The notes below the pieces were generated by a model that saw only the letters and a list, made by a program, of their open reading frames with translations, was not told where the DNA came from and ran no database searches. From Methylophilaceae bacterium (lineage in GTDB: Bacteria > Pseudomonadota > Gammaproteobacteria > Burkholderiales > Methylophilaceae): 64,000 nt of DNA. How positions within the stretch are numbered: position 1 is the stretch's first letter; the number at the start of each line of letters is the position of its first letter. The position numbers were made by a program, and so were the translations under genes. Below are positions 20,023 to 31,823 of the stretch, piece after piece. The stretch is from assembly GCA_028823485.1 (NCBI GenBank), contig JAPKBG010000006.1, positions 1-64,000 of the forward strand, read 5' to 3'.

Positions 20023-22581
20023 CTAATCCAGTTCTTTCAATTTATACAACAACTCCAATGCCTGTTTAGGCGTCAAATCATCAGGCTGAATGGATTCCAA
20101 CGCTTCTACTGCTGGATGCAGCGGCGCTTCTTCTGTCACTACATTAGTAGCAAACATATCTGGTTGCTCATTACTTTGTGATACCTGATTACTTTCTAAC
20201 TGCGTCAGTTTTCTTTTTGCTGAGGCAACAACAGATTTCGGAATCCCAGCCAATTGAGCCACTTGAATACCATAGCTTTGGTTGGCAGCACCCTCTTCTA
20301 CTTTGTGCAAGAACACAATGCCTTTGCCATATTCTGCTGCGTCTAAATGCACATTAGCCGCTTGTTTAAACTCATCAACAATGCGAGTGAGTTCAAAGTA
20401 ATGGGTGGCAAATAAAGTTAAGGATTTATTCTTTTCTAACAAATGTTTAGCGACGGCCCAAGCCAAACTCAAGCCATCAAACGTACTTGTGCCACGACCA
20501 ATCTCGTCTAGCAGAACTAAGCTCTTATCCGTCGCATTATGCAAGATATTAGCTGTCTCCGTCATTTCCACCATAAAGGTTGAGCGGCCGCCTGCCAAAT
20601 CATCAGAAGCGCCAATTCTAGTGAATATACGGTCAATTTCACCGATTTTAGCGACATTTGCTGGCACATAGCAGCCACAATAAGCCAATAACACAATCAA
20701 TGCTGTTTGGCGCATAAAGGTTGATTTACCACCCATGTTCGGACCAGTAATCAACAATAGCTGTCGATAAGGGCTGAGTGCTACTTCATTCGACACGAAC
20801 GGTTGTGTTATCTCTTCCACCACCGGATGTCGGCCAGCTTCGATATGCAAGCTGCTATCTTGCATAAATTGGGGCATCACATAATTCAAACTCATCGCAC
20901 GCTCAGCGTAGCAACACAACACATCTAAACTCGCGACGGCACTCGCATTGGCTTGCAGTGAGGTGATATGAGGCGCGAGTTGATCTAGCACTTGTTCGTA
21001 CAATACTTTCTCTCTCGCTAATGCACGCTCATTAGCACTCAACACTTTATCTTCAAAGGCTTTTAGCTCTGGTGTAATAAAGCGTTCTACATTTTTAAGC
21101 GTTTGGCGACGGCGATATTCTGTCGGCGCTTTTTCGGCTTGGGCGCGGCTGATTTCGATATAGAAACCATGCACACTATTGAACTCGACTTTTAAATTCG
21201 TTAAGCCTGTGCGCACTTTCTCTGCAATTTCATATTTTAATAAGAAGTCGCCATGATTCGTTTGTAAAGCACGCAACTCATCCAACTCAGCATCAAACCC
21301 ATCGGCAATCACACTGCCTTCACGTAATAAAACAGAAGGCTCGTCTTTAACGGCAGCCGCTAATACTTGTGTCGCAGTTGAGTCAGCCTGCAAAGCTTTC
21401 GCCAATGCTTGTAATAATGCACTTTGACTATTCTGCAAAGCAGCTTCTACGGCTGGCAATTGATTCAAGCTATCACGTAACGCAGATAAATCTCTAGGCC
21501 GTGCTGTTCTTAGTGCTAGTCTAGCCGTAATACGTTCAATGTCAGCAATCTGCTTCAATACCGCATGCAAGTTTGCCGTTTGTTCTTTTTGAATCAACTC
21601 CGCAACAGCTTCATGTCGCTTAGCAAGAAGTACTCTATCGCGCAAAGGATGATGCAGCCAGTGCCGTAACAACCGTGCCCCCATCGCCGTCTTAGTGGTA
21701 TTCAGTAAAGAATATAAAGTTGGTGAAACTTCGCCACGAATCGTCGTATCAATTTCTAAATTTCGGCGCGTCGCAGCATCTAGCTGAATATATTGACTAG
21801 TTTTCTCTACGCTAAGGGCCGTAATATGTGGCAAAGCGGTCCGTTGCGTGTGTTTAACATATTCTAATAAAGCACCTGCGGCAGAAACAGCGACGCCTAA
21901 CTCTGTACAGCCAAAACCATTAAGATCTTTGGTATCAAGCTGCCTGGTCAGCACGTTGTTCGCTGTTTCATAATCAAACTGCCAGCTGGTGATATAGTTT
22001 TTCGGGGCCTTATGTTGTGTAATAGCTGCATTATTTAGACCCTCAGCACAAACAATTTCAGCAGGATTAATACGCTCTATTTCTTGCGCTAATTGTCCGG
22101 TAGCCACTTCGCTTAAAACAAACTCACCTGAAGTTAAATTCAAACGTGCAAGCCCAACCAAACCATCAGCAACACAAATACACAATAAAGCATTATCACG
22201 GGTTTCATCTAACAGCGCTGCATCAGTCAGCGTGCCCGGGGTTAATATACGCGTCACAGCTCTTTCCACTGGCGCTTTATTCGCACCACCTTTTATCACC
22301 TCGCCGACTTGTTCACAAATAGCAACGGCCTCACCAAGTTTTGCTAACTTAGCTAAATACTGTTCCGCCGCATGGTATGGCACACCCGCCATCTTAATCG
22401 GCTCACCGTTACTCTTACCTCGATGCGTAAGCGTAATCCCAAGCAACCGAGCCGCCTTCTCCGCATCCTCAAAAAACAGCTCATAAAAATCACCCATGCG
22501 AAAGAACAGCAACATATCAGGGTTCTGCGCTTTTATCGTCAAGTATTGACGCATCATAGGAGTTTGATTTTCTAGATTCAT
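20023..22581 (-). CDS. mutS: DNA mismatch repair protein MutS
   Basis: Recognises mismatches and small loops and, with MutL, starts methyl-directed or related repair. The mismatch-reading Phe-X-Glu is in GDFYELF (Phe32, Glu34). The connector, lever and clamp domains follow, then the ABC-type ATPase with Walker [10 protein letters not shown] (about 615-623), [12 protein letters not shown] and THYFEL. 852 residues, full length. It follows the repeat-rich gap and lies in the same direction as suhB, from which a terminator separates it. Confidence 0.97.
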   Translation of the reverse strand: MNLENQTPMMRQYLTIKAQNPDMLLFFRMGDFYELFFEDAEKAARLLGITLTHRGKSNGEPIKMAGVPYHAAEQYLAKLAKLGEAVAICEQVGEVIKGGANKAPVERAVTRILTPGTLTDAALLDETRDNALLCICVADGLVGLARLNLTSGEFVLSEVATGQLAQEIERINPAEIVCAEGLNNAAITQHKAPKNYITSWQFDYETANNVLTRQLDTKDLNGFGCTELGVAVSAAGALLEYVKHTQRTALPHITALSVEKTSQYIQLDAATRRNLEIDTTIRGEVSPTLYSLLNTTKTAMGARLLRHWLHHPLRDRVLLAKRHEAVAELIQKEQTANLHAVLKQIADIERITARLALRTARPRDLSALRDSLNQLPAVEAALQNSQSALLQALAKALQADSTATQVLAAAVKDEPSVLLREGSVIADGFDAELDELRALQTNHGDFLLKYEIAEKVRTGLTNLKVEFNSVHGFYIEISRAQAEKAPTEYRRRQTLKNVERFITPELKAFEDKVLSANERALAREKVLYEQVLDQLAPHITSLQANASAVASLDVLCCYAERAMSLNYVMPQFMQDSSLHIEAGRHPVVEEITQPFVSNEVALSPYRQLLLITGPNMGGKSTFMRQTALIVLLAYCGCYVPANVAKIGEIDRIFTRIGASDDLAGGRSTFMVEMTETANILHNATDKSLVLLDEIGRGTSTFDGLSLAWAVAKHLLEKNKSLTLFATHYFELTRIVDEFKQAANVHLDAAEYGKGIVFLHKVEEGAANQSYGIQVAQLAGIPKSVVASAKRKLTQLESNQVSQSNEQPDMFATNVVTEEAPLHPAVEALESIQPDDLTPKQALELLYKLKELD

Positions 22582-22604
22582 CGATTTACAACTAAAAGCC
22601 TTTA

Positions 22605-22640
22605 TAAAAAGACTGCTCAGCGATCACTGGCAGTCTTGTT
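22605..22640 (-). terminator. Intrinsic terminator of suhB
   Basis: Perfect 8-bp stem AAGACTGC/GCAGTCTT (22630-22637 with 22609-22616) with a 13-base loop, followed on the minus strand by TTTTATA. It ends suhB transcription before mutS. Confidence 0.75.
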
Positions 22641-22653
22641 AAAACAATCTATT

Positions 22654-23460
22654 TTACTTAGGTGTTTTCATCTGCTTTGTTAAATGTGGCGCTAAAACTT
22701 GCATCATTTGTGCGAACACTTTTGGATTGCCTGCAACGATGTTGCCAGTTTTCAACCAGCTTTCATTGCCTTCAAAGTCGCCAACAATACCACCTGCTTC
22801 TTGCACCAGTAAACTACCAGCAGCAATATCCCATGCTGAAAGATTTAGCTCAAAAAAACCATCAGAGAAGCCAGCCGCCACATATGCTAAATCCAACGCA
22901 GCCGAGCCTGGGCGACGAATGCCTGTGGTGCTTTTAATCATGTCTTTAAGCATATCCATATAAGTATCTAGATGAGAAAACTCACGGAATGGAAAGCCAG
23001 TTGAAATCAAGGCTTCTTGCAACTTGATGCGACTGCCAACACGAATACGTTTGTCATTTAAAAATGCGCCACGACCTTTGGTTGCGGTAAACAAATCATT
23101 CCGGACCGGATCATAAATCACTGCCTGTGTTAATACGCCATTTTGTTGCAGGGCAATAGAAACGCAATACTGGGGGAAGCTGTGTAAGAAATTAGTCGTG
23201 CCATCTAGTGGATCAATAATCCAAATATTTTCAGCACCTTTGTTAATGTCGCCGCCTTCTTCACCCAAAAATCCGTGGTCAGGATAAACTTTTTTCAGAG
23301 TATCAATGATGGCTTGCTCAGCCGCTTTATCCACTTCGCTCACAAAATCATTAAATGATTTTGTTTGAATTTTGAGCTGTCCTAAATCACGTGAAGCAAA
23401 ATTAATAATATCGCCAGCTTGACGAGCCGCCACGACGGCGTTGGTTAACATCGGATGCAT
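22654..23460 (-). CDS. suhB: Inositol-1-monophosphatase family protein SuhB
   Basis: Mg-dependent phosphatase of the inositol monophosphatase fold; in E. coli SuhB also joins the rRNA antitermination complex. Motifs: GEEGGD (metal-binding Glu), [17 protein letters not shown], and [17 protein letters not shown] near the C-terminus. It begins [16 protein letters not shown], as usual for SuhB. 268 residues. It is divergent from trmJ. Confidence 0.94.
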   Translation of the reverse strand: MHPMLTNAVVAARQAGDIINFASRDLGQLKIQTKSFNDFVSEVDKAAEQAIIDTLKKVYPDHGFLGEEGGDINKGAENIWIIDPLDGTTNFLHSFPQYCVSIALQQNGVLTQAVIYDPVRNDLFTATKGRGAFLNDKRIRVGSRIKLQEALISTGFPFREFSHLDTYMDMLKDMIKSTTGIRRPGSAALDLAYVAAGFSDGFFELNLSAWDIAAGSLLVQEAGGIVGDFEGNESWLKTGNIVAGNPKVFAQMMQVLAPHLTKQMKTPK

Positions 23461-23603
23461 AATCGGTTTTTCATTAAGAACTGTTAAAATAGCATTTTAG
23501 CATTGATGCTCGCCTATTAATATTTAAAGCTAATATTTAAAGGAGCGATAATTGCTAGCCTTAACGATAAAGCATTAGCCGTCAACATTAAGAGTTTAAG
23601 CCA

Positions 23604-24347
23604 TTGAATCAATCTGACATTTTTAACAATATCCGCGTCGTCCTTTGCCAAACCAGCCATCCTGGCAATATTGGCTCAACGGCTCGCGCCATGAAAACCA
23701 TGGGCCTTAGCCGCTTGTATTTGGTTAAACCTAAGAAGTTTCCTGATGGCGAAGCCAAATCACTTGCCGTCAATGCAGCAGATTTACTGCATACAGCCGT
23801 TGTGACAGAAACCTTAGATGAAGCCATTGCAGATTGTAATTTCGTCTTCGCGGTCAGTGGCAAAGAAAGATCCGTCTCGCAAGAGGTGATGACGGTACGT
23901 GAGGCGGCATCTAAAGCAAAATCAATCGCCGGGTCGCAACAAGTGGCCCTTGTCTTTGGCAATGAAACCAATGGCTTAAGCACAATAGAAGCTGGAAAAT
24001 GCCATGTATTAGCCACCATTCCAGCCAACCCAGAATACACGTCACTCAATTTGTCGCAAGCCGTACAAATCATGTGTTACGAGCTTCGCATAGCGATTAC
24101 TGATGGCGACATTCACTACAATGAGAAGCCTGTAGAGCTGGCAACACAAGAAGATTTAGAGCGCTTTTATGACCACTTGAAAGAAGTGCTAACGCTCATT
24201 GGCTACATCAACCCGAAAGCGCCGAAGAGATTATTTGAAAGACTGCGCCGCATGTATGCAAGGGCAAGCTTAGAAAAAGAAGAAGTCAATTTGCTGCGTG
24301 GAATACTAACGTTAACGCAAAAGCCAAAGAATCATACTAAATACTAA
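23604..24347 (+). CDS. trmJ: tRNA (cytidine/uridine-32-2'-O)-methyltransferase TrmJ
   Basis: SPOUT-class enzyme that methylates the ribose of C/U32 in the tRNA anticodon loop. The N-terminus IRVVLCQTSHPGNIGSTARA carries the conserved Asn/Arg, and the SAM-binding knot includes LVFGNETNGLS and SLNLSQAVQIMCYELR. The start is a TTG at 23604 with TAAGAG about nine bases upstream. 247 residues. It precedes cysE-iscR, a common betaproteobacterial arrangement. Confidence 0.93.
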   Translation: MNQSDIFNNIRVVLCQTSHPGNIGSTARAMKTMGLSRLYLVKPKKFPDGEAKSLAVNAADLLHTAVVTETLDEAIADCNFVFAVSGKERSVSQEVMTVREAASKAKSIAGSQQVALVFGNETNGLSTIEAGKCHVLATIPANPEYTSLNLSQAVQIMCYELRIAITDGDIHYNEKPVELATQEDLERFYDHLKEVLTLIGYINPKAPKRLFERLRRMYARASLEKEEVNLLRGILTLTQKPKNHTKY

Positions 24348-24627
24348 ATCAGTCGACCTGCTGTTTAACACCCCCTACCGATCAACACCGAGTGTCATCT
24401 CCACCTTGACCGCCTCTCCCGCTTTATTCTCTCCCGGGGCTAGGGTAGAGACAAGCGCTTAAGTGCTGACTAGTATAGCTTTTCTCTAGCGTGTTACTCT
24501 GAATGGCTCAGGTGGCTTTTAATCGTTGATTAAATATTAATAGGCCTATCAAAAATTAACCTAGTATTTTAGTCAAGAATTAACTTTTATGTCATAATAT
24601 CACTTTAATTAATTACCAACATTCAAT

Positions 24628-25362
24628 ATGTTTGACCACTTAAAACAAGACATTTCTGTTGTGTTTGATCGCGACCCAGCAGCGCGCACACATTTCGAAG
24701 TGCTGACGACATACCCTGGCGTGCATGCACTCATCTTACACCGCTTGAGCCATTGGTTATGGAAGCTAAAATTACAATGGCTAGGTCGCTTTGTCTCGCA
24801 TATTGCGCGCTTTTTAACTGGCATTGAGATACACCCAGGCGCATCCATTGGCCGCCGCGTCTTCTTTGACCATGGCATGGGCATTGTGATTGGTGAAACT
24901 GCGATTATTGGTGATGATTGCACCTTGTATCATGGCGTCACATTAGGCGGGACTTCTTGGAATAAAGGCAAACGCCACCCAACATTAGAGAGTGGCGTTG
25001 TCCTTGGCGCAGGTGCGAAGGTGCTCGGCCCAATCACCATTTCAAAAAATGCCAAAATTGGTTCCAATGCGGTTGTGGTGAAAGATGTGCCAGAGAATGC
25101 AACTGCAATTGGCATTCCTGCGCGTATTTTAGAAGAAGAAAAAGCCAAGAAAGCGGCAGAAAAAGCGAAGTTCAGCGCTTATGCTGTGGGAGATGATGAA
25201 AATGATCCAATCAATAAAGCATTACAGCCTTTATTATTAGAAATTAATGCCTTGAAAAAACAGCTTGGTGCATTAACTGACGCTCAGTCAGAAACAAAGA
25301 TTGCTAAAGCATTCGCTGTTAAAAAGACCAGAGCTGCGCCTATGAAAGCCAAGAGAAGCTAA
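24628..25362 (+). CDS. cysE: Serine O-acetyltransferase
   Basis: Makes O-acetylserine from serine and acetyl-CoA, the first step of cysteine synthesis and here the likely sulfur source for the neighbouring ISC genes. It is shorter at the N-terminus than E. coli CysE, like the NifP/SrpH class. The left-handed beta-helix of hexapeptide repeats spans about 65-165 with [20 protein letters not shown] and [18 protein letters not shown] lysine-rich C-terminal tail (about 172-244) goes beyond the usual core. The 280 bases upstream hold no gene, and no clear promoter was found there. Confidence 0.93.
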   Translation: MFDHLKQDISVVFDRDPAARTHFEVLTTYPGVHALILHRLSHWLWKLKLQWLGRFVSHIARFLTGIEIHPGASIGRRVFFDHGMGIVIGETAIIGDDCTLYHGVTLGGTSWNKGKRHPTLESGVVLGAGAKVLGPITISKNAKIGSNAVVVKDVPENATAIGIPARILEEEKAKKAAEKAKFSAYAVGDDENDPINKALQPLLLEINALKKQLGALTDAQSETKIAKAFAVKKTRAAPMKAKRS

Positions 25363-25404
25363 GCATTTAACTATTTTTTCGGCCTCACGGAACTTGGCTG
25401 TTTA

Positions 25405-25437
25405 ATAATTGACTAAAATAGTAGGTTATTATAAAAT
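25405..25437 (+). promoter_or_regulatory. iscR promoter with IscR-type operator
   Basis: TTGACT (25409-25414), 17 bases, TAAAAT (25432-25437) form a good sigma-70 promoter. Overlapping it, 25405-25429 is an imperfect palindrome (ATAATTGACTA then AAATAGTAGGTTAT) close to the type 1 IscR site, which binds [2Fe-2S]-IscR. Position over the -35 predicts autorepression. Confidence 0.65.
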
Positions 25438-25467
25438 AAATGGCTTAATTTAAGGATTACTTAACGC

Positions 25468-25962
25468 ATGAGACTCACCACTAAAGGCAGATTTGCGGTC
25501 ACCGCCATGCTAGACCTCGCTTTAAATGAGGTTAGGGCTGATGACAGCGTCAAACCAGTCACCCTCTCAGGCATTAGTGAGCGCCAAGATATTTCACTCT
25601 CTTACTTAGAGCAATTGTTCAGCCGTCTACGTCGCCGAGGCTTGGTGAGCAGTGTGCGCGGTCCGGGCGGTGGTTACAATCTAGCTAAAGCTAAAGATGA
25701 CATTTCGGTATCCGCTATTATTTCAGCCGTTGATGAAGACATTGACGCAACCCAGTGTGGTGGTAAAGAAAATTGCCAAGGTGCAGAAGGGCGTTGCATG
25801 ACGCACGAGTTGTGGGCGACATTGAATACCAAAATTTTAGATTACTTATCTGGCGTGAGCTTGGCTGACATAGTCAAATCACAGCAAGATAAAGAGAATG
25901 GTGCAATTGTGTTTGGTAAGCGTAAACCTTATAACAGTGACAAAGCTGTCGTCAATGGTTAA
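25468..25962 (+). CDS. iscR: Fe-S cluster assembly transcriptional regulator IscR
   Basis: An Rrf2-family regulator that senses Fe-S status with a [2Fe-2S] cluster and represses the isc operon. The winged helix begins [19 protein letters not shown] and includes [19 protein letters not shown]. The cluster ligands are visible in [21 protein letters not shown]-like spacing (three Cys plus His107 region). 164 residues. Its last eight bases overlap the start of the following cysteine desulfurase. Confidence 0.96.
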   Translation: MRLTTKGRFAVTAMLDLALNEVRADDSVKPVTLSGISERQDISLSYLEQLFSRLRRRGLVSSVRGPGGGYNLAKAKDDISVSAIISAVDEDIDATQCGGKENCQGAEGRCMTHELWATLNTKILDYLSGVSLADIVKSQQDKENGAIVFGKRKPYNSDKAVVNG

Positions 25963-27103
25963 GGTCTATTTTGATCATAACAGCACGACAGTACTCAAGC
26001 CCAAGGTGCTTGAAGCAATGATGCCGTACTTGACCAATCAACATGGCAATCCTGCGAGTCAGCACAGATATGGCCGTAATGCGCACGAAGCGATTGAACA
26101 AGCCCGTCGTCAGGTGGCAGCAGTTGTTGGCGCGCAAGCCAATCAAGTTATTTTCACGGCCAGCGGCACTGAAGCCAATAATTTCGCTATTACTGGCATT
26201 GCGAGCAACCTTGATCAGGAACAAATTTTAACCAGCAAGATTGAGCATCCTTGTGTATCCAATCCTGCAAAAGCCATGCAAGCACGTGGCAACTGGCAAG
26301 CAAATAGTATTGCAGTCGATAGCGATTGCCAATTAGATACGCAGGACTTGGAAGCAAAGCTGGAAGCACCAACTGATTTAGTATCAGTGATGCTGGCAAA
26401 TAATGAAACTGGCGCGATACAAGATATTGAAACAGTGGTTGCGCTAGCCAAGGCTAAAAAGGTATTCGTGCACACAGACGCCGTGCAAGCTTTAGGCAAA
26501 ATTGATGTCGATTTTATTGCATTAGGCGTGCATGCCATGACGATTTCTAGCCATAAAATTGGTGGCCCCTTAGGTGCTGGCGCATTGGTACTGAATAAGC
26601 GTGTTGATATTCAACCCTTGTTATATGGCGGTGGTCAGGAAAAAGGCTTGCGCAGCGGTACAGAAAATACGGCAGCGATTGTTGGTTTTGGTGTGGCTTG
26701 TGAATTAGCGATGCTAGGACTGAATGACTTTGCTAGCCATACGGCATCATTACGAGCCACTTTAGAAGTGAGTCTAAAAGAATTAAATGCAGTGGTCTTT
26801 GGGCAACAAGCAACACGGTTGCCGAATACGAGCTTTTTCGCTTTTGAAAATATAGAAGGTGAAACATTAGTGACTGCTTTAGACAAATTAGGTTTTGCAG
26901 TTGCCAGCGGCTCAGCCTGTTCTAGCGCGAGCGGTGAACCTAGCCATGTATTACTGGCCATGGGTATAGAAGAAGATTTAGCGCGCGGTGCTATCCGCGT
27001 GAGTTTCAATCAAGAAAACACGCAAGAACAAGTAAGCGGATTTTTAGTCGCATTAAAGCAAGCATTGTACGATTTAAGGCAGATGACTGCCGTTGCAGCC
27101 TAA
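25955..27103 (+). CDS. Cysteine desulfurase, NifS/IscS paralogue
   Basis: A PLP enzyme predicted to take sulfur from cysteine. The start is the ATG at 25955 ([12 protein letters not shown]), eight bases inside iscR; the open frame reaches back to 25898 but that part overlaps iscR in another frame. The PLP lysine is in [12 protein letters not shown] and the active-site cysteine in [20 protein letters not shown]. 382 residues. It is clearly divergent from the canonical IscS that follows, so it may have a specialised sulfur acceptor; that is inference. Confidence 0.9.
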   Translation: MVKVYFDHNSTTVLKPKVLEAMMPYLTNQHGNPASQHRYGRNAHEAIEQARRQVAAVVGAQANQVIFTASGTEANNFAITGIASNLDQEQILTSKIEHPCVSNPAKAMQARGNWQANSIAVDSDCQLDTQDLEAKLEAPTDLVSVMLANNETGAIQDIETVVALAKAKKVFVHTDAVQALGKIDVDFIALGVHAMTISSHKIGGPLGAGALVLNKRVDIQPLLYGGGQEKGLRSGTENTAAIVGFGVACELAMLGLNDFASHTASLRATLEVSLKELNAVVFGQQATRLPNTSFFAFENIEGETLVTALDKLGFAVASGSACSSASGEPSHVLLAMGIEEDLARGAIRVSFNQENTQEQVSGFLVALKQALYDLRQMTAVAA

Positions 27104-27159
27104 GCATTTTAATAGCGCTGTAAAGTAAAGAATATTAATTAAAGGAAGTAAAACGCACC

Positions 27160-28371
27160 ATGGATAGAATGCCAATTTATTTAGATTACTCTGCCACCAC
27201 GCCGGTTGACCAACGTGTAGCAGAGAAAATGATTCCATACTTAACTGAACAGTATGGCAACCCTGCTTCGCGTAGCCACCCTTATGGTTGGACAGCTGAA
27301 AAAGCAGTCGAGAATGCACGTGAAGAAGTCGCAAAACTTGTGAATGCAGATCCGCGCGAAATCGTTTGGACATCTGGTGCGACCGAATCTAACAATCTTG
27401 CGATCAAAGGTGCGGCTAACTTTTATAGTGATAAAGGTAAGCACATCATCACCTTAGCGACTGAGCATAAAGCGGTGATTGACCCTGTACGTGAACTAGA
27501 GCGTCAAGGTTTTACTGCAACTTTCTTAGAGCCTAACGATGACGGCCTTGTGGATATTGAGGCATTTAAAGCCGCGATTCGCCCGGATACCGTACTAGCT
27601 TCTGTGATGTTTGTGAACAATGAAATTGGTGTGATCCAGGACATTGAAGCCATTGGTAATATCTGCCGTGAAAACGGCGTAATTTTCCATGTCGATGCTG
27701 CACAAGCAACAGGTAAAGTAGAAATCGACTTGGCATCGCTGCCAGTTGACCTAATGGCATTCTCAGCACACAAAACATACGGACCTAAGGGCATTGGCGC
27801 TTTATATGTACGTCGCAAACCACGCATCCGTATCGAAGCTCAAGTGCACGGCGGCGGTCATGAGCGCGGCATGCGTTCTGGCACATTAGCACCACATCAA
27901 ATTGTAGGCATGGGTGAAGCGTTTAGAATTGCACGCTTAGAAATGGAAGAAGAGAACGCACGCATTCGCACATTGCACGATCGTTTACTAAATGGTCTGA
28001 AAAACATTGAAGAAACTTATGTCAACGGCGACTTAAAAAAACGTGTACCGCACAACCTCAACATCAGCTTTAACTATGTTGAAGGTGAATCGCTCATCAT
28101 GGCGATTAAAGGCATTGCGGTTTCGAGCGGCTCTGCTTGTACATCAGCCAGCTTAGAGCCTAGCTATGTATTACGCGCACTGGGTCGTACAGACGAATTA
28201 GCGCATAGCTCAATCCGCTTCTCAATCGGTCGTTTCACGACTGAATCAGATGTGGATTACACGATTAGCTTGTTAGCAGAAAAAATCGAAAAACTACGTG
28301 AGTTATCACCACTTTGGGAAATGTTCCAAGATGGCATCGACATTTCCAAAGTCGAGTGGGATGAACACTAA
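27160..28371 (+). CDS. iscS: Cysteine desulfurase IscS
   Basis: The main housekeeping desulfurase that passes persulfide to IscU and to tRNA thiolation. Begins (MDR)[14 protein letters not shown]. The PLP lysine is in [17 protein letters not shown] and the mobile-loop cysteine in [20 protein letters not shown]. The C-terminus [21 protein letters not shown]-type tail matches IscS. 403 residues. AAAGGAAG about 11 bases before the ATG serves as ribosome-binding site. An alternative start at 27169 would remove three residues. Confidence 0.97.
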   Translation: MDRMPIYLDYSATTPVDQRVAEKMIPYLTEQYGNPASRSHPYGWTAEKAVENAREEVAKLVNADPREIVWTSGATESNNLAIKGAANFYSDKGKHIITLATEHKAVIDPVRELERQGFTATFLEPNDDGLVDIEAFKAAIRPDTVLASVMFVNNEIGVIQDIEAIGNICRENGVIFHVDAAQATGKVEIDLASLPVDLMAFSAHKTYGPKGIGALYVRRKPRIRIEAQVHGGGHERGMRSGTLAPHQIVGMGEAFRIARLEMEEENARIRTLHDRLLNGLKNIEETYVNGDLKKRVPHNLNISFNYVEGESLIMAIKGIAVSSGSACTSASLEPSYVLRALGRTDELAHSSIRFSIGRFTTESDVDYTISLLAEKIEKLRELSPLWEMFQDGIDISKVEWDEH

Positions 28372-28538
28372 ACCATTTTTTTGCCTACCTGACTGACGTT
28401 GTTGTTGAATGATTTATTTAGTAAACTTCACCATCCGCTGCATAGTCAGATAAGCAAATATTAAAAGATTGAAATAGGTAAGTATTTAGATTTAAATTGA
28501 ATTTTAATATGATTTAAGTAGGAAGCAAAATCAAGGCA

Positions 28539-28572
28539 GATTGCCGCAGATAGTACGTTTAGTAAGGCAATC
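28539..28572 (+). other. Inverted repeat in the iscS-iscU spacer
   Basis: GATTGCC (28539-28545) and GGCAATC (28566-28572) can pair over a 20-base loop. There is no T-tract, so it is not an intrinsic terminator. The 248-base spacer is long for this operon and may hold RNA processing or expression-balancing structure. Confidence 0.3.
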
Positions 28573-28619
28573 CCAAGCAGAATTTGCGAAGTATTTTAAT
28601 CACACAAAGGAGAATTAGC

Positions 28620-29018
28620 ATGGCATATTCAGATAAGGTCTTAGACCACTACGAGAACCCACGTAACGTTGGCTCTTTAGATAAAAATGACCCAAACGTC
28701 GGTACAGGCATGGTTGGCGCGCCGGCTTGTGGTGACGTGATGAAACTGATGATTAAAGTGGACGGCACTGGCTTAATCGAAGACGCTAAGTTTAAAACTT
28801 ACGGCTGCGGTTCAGCGATTGCTTCTAGCTCACTTGTTACTGAATGGTTAAAAGGAAAAACAGTCGACGAAGCTTATAAAATCAAAAATTCAGCAATTGC
28901 TGAAGAGTTAGCTTTGCCGCCAGTTAAAATTCACTGTTCAGTATTAGCAGAAGATGCGATTAAAGCGGCTGTTGCTGATATTAGAGAGAAGCAGGCAGCT
29001 ACAAAAGAGGCTAAGTAA
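28620..29018 (+). CDS. iscU: Fe-S cluster scaffold protein IscU
   Basis: Scaffold on which [2Fe-2S] clusters are built. Starts at 28620 ([18 protein letters not shown]) behind AAAGGAG; the open frame further upstream is not coding. The three cluster cysteines and the conserved aspartate are seen in GAPACGD, YGCGSA and [15 protein letters not shown] carries the HscA-recognition motif LPPVK, matching the presence of hscA downstream. 132 residues. Confidence 0.97.
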   Translation: MAYSDKVLDHYENPRNVGSLDKNDPNVGTGMVGAPACGDVMKLMIKVDGTGLIEDAKFKTYGCGSAIASSSLVTEWLKGKTVDEAYKIKNSAIAEELALPPVKIHCSVLAEDAIKAAVADIREKQAATKEAK

Positions 29019-29019
29019 T

Positions 29020-29343
29020 ATGGCGATTAGTTTGACCTCAGCTGCGGCTGACCGTGTAGAAAAGTTCCTTTCCAACCGTGGCAAAGGGCTTGGATTGCGC
29101 CTAGGTGTTAAAACTACAGGCTGCTCAGGTATGGCTTATACACTAGAGTTTGTTGATGAGATGGCAGACGAAGACATGGCGTTTGATTGTCATGGCGTTA
29201 AGGTGATTGTTGATCCTAAGAGCTTGGTTTACATTGATGGAACAGAGTTGGACTTTGCCAAAGAAGGCTTAAACGAGGGCTTTAAGTTTAACAACCCTAA
29301 CGTGGCTGATGAATGCGGCTGTGGTGAAAGCTTTACAGTTTGA
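29020..29343 (+). CDS. iscA: Iron-sulfur cluster assembly protein IscA
   Basis: A-type carrier that receives or passes on Fe-S clusters. Starts at 29020 ([17 protein letters not shown]), one base after the iscU stop. The three ligand cysteines are in TTGCSGMAY and ECGCGESF. 107 residues as usual. Its stop overlaps the TTG start of hscB. Confidence 0.96.
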   Translation: MAISLTSAAADRVEKFLSNRGKGLGLRLGVKTTGCSGMAYTLEFVDEMADEDMAFDCHGVKVIVDPKSLVYIDGTELDFAKEGLNEGFKFNNPNVADECGCGESFTV

Positions 29344-29861
29344 GTCAGAAGTATTTTGAGCTATTTGGTCTCGGCCAAACATTCACCATCGATTTATCTG
29401 TATTAGAAAGCCACTACCGCAAGATTCAATCTGCGGCGCATCCTGACCGTTTTGTCACGGCCACATCGGCTGAAAAACGTGAGTCCATGCAAATGGCAAC
29501 GTTGGCTAATGAAGCCTATCAAACGCTGAAAAAGCCCGCCTCTCGTGCAAAGTATTTGCTGTCACTCAATGATATCGACGCCACGCAAGAAACCAATACG
29601 GCCATGCCGATGGATTTCTTAATGCAACAAATGGAATGGCGCGAATCGTTAGAAGATTTTAAATCATTAAAAGACGTAGGCGGCCTAGATGGCTTAGCGA
29701 AAGAAATGCATCAAGCGGCGAAAGCACTTGCGACTGAGCTCATAACATTATTTGATGAGCATAACGATTTAGTTAAAGCAACGGATACAACGCGTAAACT
29801 GATATTTATAAATAAAGTGTGTGAAGACATTAATAAAGCCATCACACAAATAGAAGACTAA
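29340..29861 (+). CDS. hscB: Co-chaperone HscB
   Basis: J-domain co-chaperone that brings IscU to HscA. The HPD motif is in [10 protein letters not shown] (about 33-42), and the C-terminal three-helix IscU-binding part includes [15 protein letters not shown]. The start is a TTG overlapping the iscA stop (TTGA at 29340-29343), and the stop overlaps the hscA ATG (TAATG), so translation is chained across three genes. 173 residues. Confidence 0.94.
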   Translation: MSQKYFELFGLGQTFTIDLSVLESHYRKIQSAAHPDRFVTATSAEKRESMQMATLANEAYQTLKKPASRAKYLLSLNDIDATQETNTAMPMDFLMQQMEWRESLEDFKSLKDVGGLDGLAKEMHQAAKALATELITLFDEHNDLVKATDTTRKLIFINKVCEDINKAITQIED

Positions 29862-31762
29862 TGGCATTACTACAAATTTCTGAACCTGGCATGAGTGCTG
29901 AACCGCACCAGCATAAGCTGGCCATCGGCATTGACCTCGGCACCACAAACTCATTGGTGGCGACTGTACGCAGTGGGATGAGCACGGTACTACAAGATCC
30001 ACATGGTCACGCCCTGCTGCCATCCGTCGTCCGTTATATGCAAGATGATCAAATCATTGTCGGTCATCAAGCGGAATCCAAACAAAATGAAGACCCCATT
30101 AATACGATTGCATCGGTTAAACGCTTCATGGGTCGTAGCTTAAAAGACATTACCAATAGAGCGCATATTCCTTATCGATTTGTCAGTAATAACGAATCTG
30201 AGGGTGTCTCACAGGGTATGTTGCAACTCGAGACGCGCGCAGGCTTGAAAAGCCCTGTGGAGATTTCTGCCGAAATACTCAAAACACTTAAACTACGTGC
30301 CGAGAAAGTATTAGGTGGCGAATTAACAGGTGCGGTGATTACCGTGCCAGCTTACTTTGATGATGCGCAACGTCAAGCGACGAAAGATGCAGCTCAACTT
30401 GCCGGTTTGCATGTGCTTCGCCTATTGAATGAGCCTACAGCGGCGGCTGTTGCTTACGGATTAGACAATGCATCTGAAGGTGTTTATGTCATTTATGACT
30501 TGGGTGGTGGCACTTTTGATGTCAGTATCTTACATTTATCAAAAGGCATCTTTGAAGTACTTGCAACCAACGGTGACTCTGCCTTAGGCGGCGATGATTT
30601 TGACCACCGTATTTACTGTTGGATACTTGATCAAATCCTTGAATCAAACCAGACAAAACATCTGCTTAATGAAGAAGATACGCGATTATTGCTGACGAAA
30701 GCACGTCAAGTAAAAGAGTGGCTAACCGATAATTATGAAGCGCAAATTACCTGTAAATTAAGCAACGGTTATGCCGTTGATGTCACCTTGTCGACGGATG
30801 AATTTATCGAACTAACGCAAAACTTAGTAAACAAAACACTCAGCCCTATGCGTAAAGCCATGCGTGATGCTAGTTTAGATCTAGAAGATATTAAAGGCGT
30901 TGTCATGGTTGGTGGCGCAACACGCATGCCACATGTGCGCCATGCAGTGCAAGAATTCTTTGAGCAGGAGCCGCTAACCAATTTAGACCCTGACAAAGTG
31001 GTGGCGCTCGGCGCAGCCATTCAAGCCAATGTATTAGCCGGCAACCGCAGTGATGAGGACTTGCTATTGCTTGACGTAACACCGCTATCGCTTGGTTTAG
31101 AAACCATGGGCGGCTTAGTTGAAAAAGTGGTTCCACGCAATTCGACATTACCTGTCGCTCGGGCACAAGATTTCACCACATTTAAAGATGGCCAAACCGC
31201 CATGAGCATTCATGTGCTACAAGGCGAACGAGATTTAGTCAGCGCTTGTCGTTCACTAGCACAGTTTGAACTATGTGGAATCCCCGCAATGACAGCTGGT
31301 GCTGCGCGAATACGCGTGACTTTCCAGGTAGATGCAGATGGATTGCTTTCTGTCACAGCGAGAGAAGAAACTAAAGGCATTGAAGCTAACATCACCGTCA
31401 AACCATCTTATGGTTTAAGCGATGATGAAATTACCAACATGTTAAAATCATCGTTTGGATCAGCAGAAACCGATAAACAAGCACGGGCATTAGTAGAAGC
31501 AAAAGTGGATGCGATGAGCTTAGTGAGTGCGATTAACATTGCATTAGAACAAGATGGTCATTTACTCAGTACAGAAGAAAAAGGCCCAATCAATTCCGCA
31601 ATTACCCGATTAGAGGATTTACTCAACAATGAAGATAACCATGCGATTCATGATGCTACTGAAGCGCTAAATACAGCAACGGAACAGTTTGCAGCTAAAC
31701 GTATGGATGTCAGTGTTAGTCGCGCATTAGCTGGTAAAAATATTAATGAAGTTAACCTTTAA
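29861..31762 (+). CDS. hscA: Fe-S assembly chaperone HscA
   Basis: A specialised Hsp70 that uses ATP to release clusters from IscU. The ATPase domain shows [12 protein letters not shown] (about 23-34), [17 protein letters not shown] and [13 protein letters not shown]; the substrate domain begins after [13 protein letters not shown]. It lacks a long DnaK-like C-terminal lid tail. 633 residues. An in-frame ATG at codon 11 ([11 protein letters not shown]) is an alternative start, but the first ATG is coupled to hscB. Confidence 0.96.
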   Translation: MALLQISEPGMSAEPHQHKLAIGIDLGTTNSLVATVRSGMSTVLQDPHGHALLPSVVRYMQDDQIIVGHQAESKQNEDPINTIASVKRFMGRSLKDITNRAHIPYRFVSNNESEGVSQGMLQLETRAGLKSPVEISAEILKTLKLRAEKVLGGELTGAVITVPAYFDDAQRQATKDAAQLAGLHVLRLLNEPTAAAVAYGLDNASEGVYVIYDLGGGTFDVSILHLSKGIFEVLATNGDSALGGDDFDHRIYCWILDQILESNQTKHLLNEEDTRLLLTKARQVKEWLTDNYEAQITCKLSNGYAVDVTLSTDEFIELTQNLVNKTLSPMRKAMRDASLDLEDIKGVVMVGGATRMPHVRHAVQEFFEQEPLTNLDPDKVVALGAAIQANVLAGNRSDEDLLLLDVTPLSLGLETMGGLVEKVVPRNSTLPVARAQDFTTFKDGQTAMSIHVLQGERDLVSACRSLAQFELCGIPAMTAGAARIRVTFQVDADGLLSVTAREETKGIEANITVKPSYGLSDDEITNMLKSSFGSAETDKQARALVEAKVDAMSLVSAINIALEQDGHLLSTEEKGPINSAITRLEDLLNNEDNHAIHDATEALNTATEQFAAKRMDVSVSRALAGKNINEVNL

Positions 31763-31823
31763 ATTAGCGCCTTAAATTGAGACGTTAAGATTTAAATCTT
31801 ATATAGAAACAGAGAAGCAACAC

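Noticed and set aside
28954-29019. N-terminal extension of iscA overlapping iscU
   Set aside because: Family members start at MAISLTS; the upstream part is iscU sequence in another frame.
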